Shown here: positions 17,801-23,419 of the stretch, one piece after another
Layout of the letters: every line of letters starts with the position of its first letter
Position numbering within the stretch: position 1 is the first letter of the stretch
DNA from: Phoronis ovalis
Lineage: Eukaryota; Phoronida; Phoronidae
Reading direction: 5' to 3'
DNA length: 23,419 nucleotides
NCBI GenBank assembly: GCA_028565635.1
Contig: JAOXYB010076721.1
Span: 1 to 23,419, forward strand
Notes under the pieces: model-generated
What the model was told of the DNA's origin: nothing
Seen by the model: only the letters and a program-made list of their open reading frames with translations
Databases searched by the model: none
Made by a program: the position numbers and the translations under genes

Positions 17801-18872
17801 CCTGCAGCACAACTAGTAATGACTGGTCTACTTTGTTTGATTGAAATCCTAATATTATTACTGTGGATTGGTGTTGATACTCCAGAAACAGATTATCAGT
17901 ATCTTCCACATACTAAAGTACTCATATGTAAAGGAGATCAAGATTTATCCTACATTATTGTGTTCATATATCCGTTTCTTTTACTTCTTGCTTGTGCAGT
18001 GTATGCATTCAAGACACGAAAAGCTCCTGATGGATTTAATGAGACTCATCACATTGCTTTCACAAGTTATACTACGTGCATAGTTTGGTTGGCATTCGTA
18101 CCCTTTTATTTTACATCAAATCAACAACATACTCGTGCTTTGATTTTAAGCTTAGCGTTGGCCGTCAGTGCAACTGTATCATTATGTTGTTTATTTGTGC
18201 CAAAGATGTATATTATATTTATACGACCAGACAAGAATACCAGAAAAGCAGTAATGACTCGTAGCAGAAAAGACTCAAGTGTTGTTAGTGCCACATCTCC
18301 AGCTGGTTTCCAGCAAGGTAAATTTTATGACATCAATCAATTACAGATATTATTAAGTAATTCAGCACTGATCAGATCTAGCAATGGCATGGTCATGCAT
18401 GCTGTACAGTATATTTGAAAATGGGCACCTCTTCTGAACATTTAGTAGAGCTATCAAGTTTGCAATGTTTCAATGCTGAGTTATTTTTCTTTCCAATGCT
18501 GGTAATCTTCTGTATTTATAAAATTGTATCAGAGATGAGATGTGACAGTATTATTGATTATAAACTGAAGTGTTGTCTAATCAACAAGTTTCATACTACT
18601 TTTTAAAATTAAAATTTGATATATGATTGTATATTTATTTTACAGGATTTTCATTCCGACGCCATAGGCCATCCAGTAGCTCTGGAATATCAATGACTGA
18701 AGTGAATGATTTATCTAATTCCCAGTCTACATGGACAATAACCACATCTGTCTCCACTAGTCCTGGAGAGGTTGTTAGCCAATCAAACAGTGATGACAGT
18801 GGTATATTTCATGAAAAAAGACAAGTCGACAGAAACCTTGAACAAACTTCTTTAGATAGTAAAGTAAGCTAG
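11334..18872 (+). CDS. Metabotropic glutamate receptor-like class C GPCR, nine exons, complete
   Basis: Exons 11334-11846, 13112-13224, 13917-14116, 14648-14855, 15576-15715, 16092-16271, 16884-17006, 17187-18317 and 18646-18872 join in phase and sum to 2835 bases, or 944 aa. Order: signal peptide (about 1-25), Venus-flytrap ligand domain (about 30-515), nine-cysteine domain (about 522-576), seven helices (about 590-840) and a Ser/Thr-rich tail. Residues matching mGluR1 Ser165, Thr188, Asp208, Tyr236, Asp318, Arg323 and Lys409 are present (155, 177, 197, 225, 308, 313, 432). The position of Arg78 is Pro67. ATG 11334 puts the signal peptide at the N-terminus; ATG 11313 and 11325 are in-frame alternatives. 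The protein would sit in the plasma membrane as a dimer and signal through G proteins. Confidence 0.95.
11847..13111 (+). other. Receptor intron 1
   Basis: It contains two CCAAAATGGC-centred units about 110 nt apart (12140-12310), one with the inverted pair GCAGCCAT/ATGGCTGC (12276-12303). The 12000-12371 ORF is a by-product of these. T-rich runs occur at 12060-12095 and 12820-12905. Confidence 0.6.
13112..13224 (+). CDS. Receptor exon 2
   Basis: The acceptor tctctttcag precedes VSYLSTSPDLSNKDRYEYF, the counterpart of the mGluR STxPxLSD stretch. It carries the backbone-contacting Thr177, and Asp197 in TVPSD. It ends in phase 2 at AA|gtaagt. Confidence 0.92.
13225..13916 (+). other. Receptor intron 2
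   Basis: AT-rich; no other feature was recognised. Confidence 0.6.
13917..14116 (+). CDS. Receptor exon 3
   Basis: After acceptor atttaag, the split Lys codon is followed by SNNWTYVSLVYEDSNYGER, matching mGluR NWTYVS and NYGES with the ligand-contacting tyrosine (Tyr225). The phase-1 donor AAA G|gtaggt lies at 14117. Confidence 0.92.
14117..14647 (+). other. Receptor intron 3
   Basis: AT-rich; no other feature was recognised. Confidence 0.6.
14648..14855 (+). CDS. Receptor exon 4
   Basis: The acceptor ttttcag is at 14641-14647. It encodes KVVVVLTYY at the junction with exon 3, then GTFIFVGSDGWSGR with the conserved Asp308 and Arg313, and ends FDEYFLR. Phase 2 donor AG|gtaaaa. The glutamate-contacting Glu292 of mGluR1 falls in the TYY stretch and is not conserved. 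Confidence 0.92.
14856..15575 (+). other. Receptor intron 4
   Basis: AT-rich; no other feature was recognised. The coding-looking ORF from 15478 reads through the acceptor at 15575 into exon 5. Confidence 0.6.
15576..15715 (+). CDS. Receptor exon 5
   Basis: It encodes LTPSTNTRNPWFKQFWEKHF, closely matching the conserved NTRNPWFxEFW block of mGluRs. Acceptor ttcag at 15571-15575; phase-1 donor AAT G|gtaata. Confidence 0.93.
15716..16091 (+). other. Receptor intron 5
   Basis: AT-rich; no other feature was recognised. Confidence 0.6.
16092..16271 (+). CDS. Receptor exon 6
   Basis: It encodes AFAHALKNMHNDMC and LCPEMKP, the counterpart of AIYAMAHGLQNMHHALC and LCDAMKP in mGluR1, including the side-chain-binding lysine (Lys432). 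Phase-1 boundaries on both sides. Confidence 0.93.
16272..16883 (+). other. Receptor intron 6
   Basis: AT-rich. A small CATTTG/CATCTG simple repeat lies at about 16810-16843. No gene was recognised. Confidence 0.6.
16884..17006 (+). CDS. Receptor exon 7
   Basis: It encodes DNKTGQEFHFVNKVNGPSIY followed by a WEKIGMYQG strand, the end of the Venus-flytrap domain (compare GxYDIxNxQ and VGxW in mGluRs). Phase-1 boundaries on both sides. Confidence 0.9.
17007..17186 (+). other. Receptor intron 7
   Basis: A short AT-rich intron with a strong pyrimidine tract and ttttttgcag acceptor. Confidence 0.8.
17187..18317 (+). CDS. Receptor exon 8: cysteine-rich domain and all seven transmembrane helices
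   Basis: Residues 493-869. Nine cysteines run from SRCSEPC through CCWICTNC to FCVELP, as in mGluRs. TM1 starts near residue 590; YRETPVIRASARELSYVLL, KTNRIARVF, YAFKTRKAPDGFNE and FVPKMYIIFIRPDKNTRKA are diagnostic of the mGluR family. The Cys in TM3 (CGF) and in the second extracellular loop (LICKG) would form the conserved disulfide. Phase-1 donor CAA G|gtaaat at 18318. Confidence 0.97.
18318..18418 (+). CDS. Alternative C-terminal tail from read-through of exon 8
   Basis: If the exon 8 donor is not used, the frame stays open for about 33 codons to a TGA at 18416-18418, ending MVMHAVQYI. This would give a receptor with a much shorter tail. It is an inferred isoform; the canonical splice to exon 9 is also in phase. 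Confidence 0.35.
18646..18872 (+). CDS. Receptor exon 9: intracellular Ser/Thr-rich tail
   Basis: Acceptor tttattttacag ends at 18645. It encodes GFSFRRHRPSSSSGISMTEV and further Ser/Thr-rich sequence (QSTWTITTSVSTSPGE, SNSDDSG) suited to phosphorylation, ending at TAG 18870-18872. A strong donor-like AAA|gtaagc at 18864 overlaps the last codons, so a tenth exon is possible. Confidence 0.85.
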
Positions 18873-19332
18873 TTTAATTGTTAAAAAAGAAAGGCTTTAA
18901 GATAACTAATTCAGTTTTGGATAAAATCCTATTTTGTATTAATCATTTTGCTTAATAGAAATGCCATCAACAAATGAAGATCATCAAATGAACATTCATT
19001 GTGATAGTACTAGTGTAGCTTTTAAAGTTAGATATCTTTATATTATCTATGATTGAAATAACTTATTTAAGTTCACAGATTTAATGAAATATTTACACCA
19101 TATATACCCTTTCTGCTTAAATTTCATTTAAAAATAGTATTATTTCCAAAAAAGCACAAGCATCAATATTTAAGAGGATGACTTTTTTATGCTTGACTTA
19201 TGGACAGAGAGATCCTATTCTGATCAAGATTATTGCATCTCGTAATCAAAAAGCATCCCCTTCCATTATTGTTCTTATAATATTTAAAAGTACCAGAATA
19301 CTTTCAAGCTTGTGTGTCGTTTCAAATGATGA
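18873..19332. other. 3' UTR or last intron of the receptor gene
   Basis: AT-rich. A gcttaatag acceptor-like site at about 18950-18958 precedes a short ATG-led frame (MPSTNEDHQMNIHC), but its phase does not match the donor at 18864. Confidence 0.4.
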
Positions 19333-19623
19333 AGAAAAAATATAAAAAGCATGCAATGCAAAGAAATTCCAGCAACTACATTGAAACTGATCAATTTAGA
19401 CAAATTAGTAGAGCAGGAGACAAGCATTGTAACACAAAAGCAGAACAACCTTATAGAGGAGGAGGAGGAGAATATAAATACATATAAATGTCATGATTGT
19501 AACAAAAACTTAGGAACATCTTTGATTGGTGAAGAAAATGATGACAACATAATTGAAAATGACGGCAATGTCCAGACAAGTTTGCCTGATATTGTTTCTA
19601 ATGATATTAACAAGAGTACATAG
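19333..19623 (+). CDS. Coding-looking ORF, possible extra receptor exon or small gene
   Basis: The frame is open from 19333 to TAG 19621-19623, with ATG 19351. It is acidic and Asn-rich (IEEEEENINTYKCHDCNKN, then DDNIIENDGN) and contains a single CxxC. Composition is less random than other ORFs of this size here and resembles an intracellular tail. No acceptor in the phase required by the donor at 18864 was found, so its connection to the receptor is unproven. Confidence 0.3.
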   Translation, partial: RKNIKSMQCKEIPATTLKLINLDKLVEQETSIVTQKQNNLIEEEEENINTYKCHDCNKNLGTSLIGEENDDNIIENDGNVQTSLPDIVSNDINKST

Positions 19624-21037
19624 AAGTTCATATCCTTTATTAATTAAAGTATGCTTGCTGGAACCAGGCAATCTTAAGTGGTACATTCTCCAGTCCCTCG
19701 GTACCAGGCCCTATTTAAAGGATGAGGGAATATTTTATTCAACTGTATTCTTGTAAAACAACATGGAGCTATTTTATTGGAAAAAAAAAATGTTATGTTG
19801 TATATTTATAGAAAGTATATAAATTGTATAATTTAAAAGTTTGAGGTTTAGCTGACACGACAGACATTTACCTCTGGGATATAACAAACTGCTGATTTGG
19901 ATAACTGAACTGAAAGCTTCTTGTATTTGAACCAAGATTTTAAACTACAACATTTTGTTCACTATATTTATGTATATATGGAGATGTGTATATCCGGTGA
20001 CAAACCATGATGCAGATTGCTAAAAACCTGATTTCATAATTATAACTATTTAAGCATCACCTTATTTGATATGTTGTAAAAATAACGACATGGCATCCTA
20101 CTACTGCTTTTTGTTATTTTTTACGCAGAGAATGTCTTTTGGCACAATTTAAACTACTAACATTAATAGGAAATTTTAAAAAATGCATGTCCACTTCCCT
20201 GCTGCCATTACATGCATTTTATCAAAAAATTGACATACAGCTATAGTATTAACATATTATTATAATAATATAGAGGAATGTTACAGTAAAACAGATTATA
20301 AATATATATTAATTTACACCGACATCTTTAAGGCTACTTGGTGCCTTCTATAGTGTAACTTCTATAATTATATTTGAACTTGATAAAACTTGGACAGCTG
20401 AGTAAGATGGTTCATTAAAACTTATGCCATTATCCTACTTGTGATATAAAAAAATTCAAAACATGCTTCACATAATTATGCAGTCTGTGGCACATACTGG
20501 TTTATTATTATTATATAATTAAATGTAATAGCGCAGGCAATTACTCACAAATGCACATTTTAGAATTTGAATGCCATGATATTTTGAACTGAAAATTAGA
20601 AAGTAATATCAATCAAGCTTGGTACAAAAATTAATTAATATTAACATATGTCTGCTATGCATTCATAACGCATTAATATACTGGTTTATTTCAAATAGTA
20701 ATGCTGGTGATATATGATAATAGCATCAAATAGCATAAGAATATCAAAAAATGTTTTGTTTATTCTGATTTATAATAAATGTTTTTAGTGCAAATACAGA
20801 AAGATATATTTTTTGATACCCGACTTCATGGTCATTGTTTAATTCAATTGACAAGGTATAAAATTTCTAGAAAAAATCTTGATTTACTAAAACCTATTAT
20901 TCTAGAACCAAAATTGTGTTAAGATGTGTTAGCATAGCATGTTAACCATCAGCCTATAAATAACCAATGAAATTTGTGATGTTTAAGAGTAATCCATCAG
21001 ATGGCTAACCTAATCATCTGTGATAATATAACACCTT
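19624..21037. other. AT-rich intergenic stretch
   Basis: No gene was recognised. Candidate polyadenylation signals occur (for example AATAAA near 20773), but none can be assigned. Confidence 0.45.
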
Positions 21038-21046
21038 TCTCATCCT
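21038..21046. repeat. Left target-site duplication (TCTCATCCT)
   Basis: This nine-base direct repeat immediately left of the foldback element is identical to 21270-21278. Confidence 0.8.
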
Positions 21047-21269
21047 CATCCTAATTAAAATCAGTAGTTAGTTATTGCTCCCGTTACTTATCTGCTATCC
21101 TTTTTTCCAGTTAATAATTTGACATTCTTTTCCCCGTTAATTATACTCCATTTTTAAATCGCCACCACAAAAGATTTAAAACTGGAGTATAATAAATGGG
21201 AAAAAGAATGTCAGATTGTTAACGGGTGAAAGGATATCAGATAAGTAACTACTGATTTTAATTAGAATG
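21047..21269. mobile_element. 223-bp foldback MITE with 9-bp target-site duplication
   Basis: The ends are inverted copies, CATYCTAATTAAAATCAGTA on both strands. The arms (21047-21160 and 21173-21269) pair almost along their whole length around a 12-base loop, GCCACCACAAAA (21161-21172). The left arm has about 17 extra bases near 21067-21084. There is no coding capacity. A 9-bp duplication is typical of Mutator-like (MULE) elements, though hAT elements with 8-bp duplications are near. High similarity between the arms suggests fairly recent insertion. Confidence 0.88.
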
Positions 21270-21278
21270 TCTCATCCT
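21270..21278. repeat. Right target-site duplication (TCTCATCCT)
   Basis: An exact copy of 21038-21046, directly adjoining the right end of the element. Confidence 0.8.
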
Positions 21279-22690
21279 ATGCTAGAACTTCTAAAGATAT
21301 TGAAACCTAGTCGTTATAATTAACAAGTCAAGAGTAAATTATATATCAATACACAAAATGAGACTTTCTTGTTGACAATGTCTAAAACAGATTCTAAAAC
21401 AAATAATACAATTTAATACGTATTACGTCATTCCATACATCTTGATGGACTTCATTGTAGAAGATGAGGAACGTGACGTACTACATTCTGCAATCGTAAA
21501 ACATAATACGACTTTAAGGCTAAGCCGGACCCTCGGGACTGTTTTAAATAAAAATTCGAGAAAAATCCGTAAAACACCTTTTGCTCACAAGCTACATATT
21601 TTCTGAAAAATGAACATTCAGGCTATGTTATGGATGTATTTTCAGTTTCGTCAGTGCAATACACGAAATTTAAAAGTGGGCGTATGCTAACTTGTTATCA
21701 TCGCTGATCATAACCCAAGCTAAGAGCCTCAAACCAATTTTATTTATTTGAAACATTTTTAATACATGTATTTACAACTATGAAACTTATAATAATATCC
21801 TTAACAAACAAGCTTCAAGGATTTATTTAGACAAGTTAAACTAAACAGGTATACATAAAACATCGCCGCCTGACATAAAACTGTATTTTAGATATTATTT
21901 AGCTTCAGCATTCACAAACAAGAAGTGTCACCTAGTGGCCAAAAAATAATAAATTACCATAACAATGCAGAAAAATTAATACATCATCCTGTTATGATTT
22001 TTATATGGTGCACTTGTTTCAATTGGTAAATGTAAATTGCTTGTGAAGATTAATTTGATTAATAGCGGAATTAGTGTCTGGGTTAAATACTAGGAACCTC
22101 CACTGAGAAGGCGTTTAACATACAACTACTCATCGAGCTCTGAACGTGCGACGTCAACAGTAAAATTACTAAAGATGAGAATGTAAGTAATCAATCCGGA
22201 CACGGTTACACAGCAATAGTGGTGCGTGCCTAGACAGTTTCGGAGAGAAATATCCACTCCGTTCATTTAGTAATATAAATCTGGAATACAGTCATACATT
22301 TTATCTAGTATGCGTAATAATTGTAAGCCATACCTTGTAAGCTGCAAATAACATAAATAAAAGAAAACATTTTATACAAAACTTTATATATTTTGATACA
22401 AATTAGTAGACTAGAACATTAATATTCGTGCATTTTAAATTGTAAAAGATTTAGAAATTCATAAAATGAAATAACTGCATACCTTATTATGGTACTCGTG
22501 CTATAAAACCAGTATCAAAACTTGAAAAGTTGAAGTCCAGCAGTTTATTACAGTAACCATGTTGTATGTGCTAAAACAAATGCATACTTGTTGCGCTTTC
22601 CTAATAAAACAACTCAACAAATAAAATAACCAATGTAGAAAGTATGAGAATGTTAAAATGAAAATGTACACACGGATTTATATAATTCAC
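21279..22690. other. Intergenic stretch with CpG/CRE-like clusters
   Basis: Mostly AT-rich. CpGs cluster at about 21415-21535, with TACGTATTACGTCATT (about 21418-21432) and CGTGACGTA (about 21472), and again at about 22130-22260 with GTGCGACGTCAAC. These resemble cAMP-response/ATF half sites and could mark a promoter, possibly of a minus-strand gene beyond the window. No open frame was recognised. Confidence 0.25.
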
Positions 22691-22707
22691 AGGCCTACCT
22701 AACCAGC

Positions 22708-22880
22708 GTAGACTCGAACCGTCAATCCGCATTCGCGGGCCTGTTTCCTACCATTCGAACCCATTTTCCGGGTTTCGCACCAAAATTCCTGCTACTCGAA
22801 CCGTCATTTCCGTAGACTCGCGTAAGTTGCCGGGAACTCGCACAGATTTCCGTAGACTCGGACACTTTCCTACCGTTCGG
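22708..22880. repeat. ~20-bp CpG-rich minisatellite
   Basis: The core NNTCG, mostly ACTCG, recurs at 22712, 22731, 22753, 22773, 22794, 22816, 22836, 22856 and 22875, with intervals of 19-22. The unit is about TTTCCGTAGACTCGNACN. A further unit is at about 22917-22929. The minus-strand ORF 22722-22976 crosses it and is judged a by-product. Confidence 0.8.
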
Positions 22881-22989
22881 AAATAATAAATATACCGCGG
22901 AAACTGACGAATGTATTTCCGTGAACTCGGTCACGCAATACAAAATCCAAACCAGATCAAACTTTACCCCGGTCACTTTCTTAGCCCGG

Positions 22990-23419
22990 GTTTGTTACTC
23001 GAAGTCCCGTCGGGAGTGTATTATAATCTTTCAGATATATTCATGGAACCTAACTTCGACAACTTTTAACTAAAAATTTGAAATTGGAGTTCAATATTTT
23101 AGCTTAAACATCTTTATATGTACAGGCCATTCACCGTACCAGGTTAGTAAACATTTTACACTTCCATATTTAATATTTCACCGCATGCTAAAGATAGGTT
23201 GCATGAATAGAAACATATTATTACAGGCATATTATATGATTATTTTCATAAGATTTCAATTTGTTTCTTTCGCCGGGGATTCATATTGTTTCATGTCATG
23301 TACTATCCAAGTAATTTTCATGCATTTAATCCGGACAAATGCGAATTCCCAATATGAAACACATACACAACCGTTACAAACATTTTGAAAGTTAAAATAT
23401 GTTTCTCCATAGCATGAGT
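22990..23419. other. AT-rich end of window
   Basis: No gene was recognised. The ORF at 23185-23388 has no domain. Confidence 0.4.

Noticed and set aside
22722-22976. 84-aa minus-strand ORF
   Set aside because: The frame crosses the 20-bp minisatellite, where a near-multiple-of-three period keeps it open by chance.

Overview
The window is AT-rich, intron-rich animal DNA. It has phase-matched GT/AG exons, long low-complexity introns, CpG-bearing satellite-type repeats and foldback transposons. The protein families (UBXN10, class C GPCR, a probable EcKinase-like tail) and repeat types fit an invertebrate metazoan, probably a marine bilaterian such as a lophotrochozoan or hemichordate. I cannot place it more closely from sequence alone.

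Layout. Positions 1-240 hold the 3' end of a plus-strand gene, probably a CHK/EcKinase-like small-molecule kinase. Positions 241-3250 are mostly non-coding: a possible CpG-bearing 5' region near 1180-1340, a compositionally distinct stretch at 1390-1700, and a repeat with short inverted ends and a ~33-nt internal array (1992-2272). A two-exon UBXN10 orthologue (cilium-linked UBX protein, 276 aa) lies at 3288-4536. A small unrecognised four-exon gene ('gene X', about 115 aa) is proposed at 5689-10562. Its introns carry a GCGAGC array, a ~730-bp foldback repeat and two further repeats with ~32-nt internal arrays.

The right half is dominated by a complete metabotropic-glutamate-receptor-like class C GPCR. 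Nine phase-consistent exons (11334-18872) give 944 aa: signal peptide, Venus-flytrap domain, nine-cysteine linker domain, seven transmembrane segments and a Ser/Thr-rich tail. The amino-acid-backbone-contacting residues of mGluRs are kept, but the arginine that grips the glutamate side chain is proline, so the ligand may not be glutamate. Exon 8 can also be read through its donor to give a different short tail.

Beyond the receptor, 18873-23419 is largely non-coding. It has a possible extra coding ORF (19333-19623), a complete 223-bp foldback MITE with a 9-bp target-site duplication (21047-21269), CpG/CRE-like clusters (21420-22260) and a ~20-bp minisatellite (22708-22880).

All convincing genes are on the plus strand and run head to tail. 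Points most worth a second look: the receptor's altered ligand pocket; a duplicated gene-X exon fragment that runs in frame into the receptor's first exon; the altered p97-contact loop of UBXN10; and the family of repeats with ~32-nt internal arrays.
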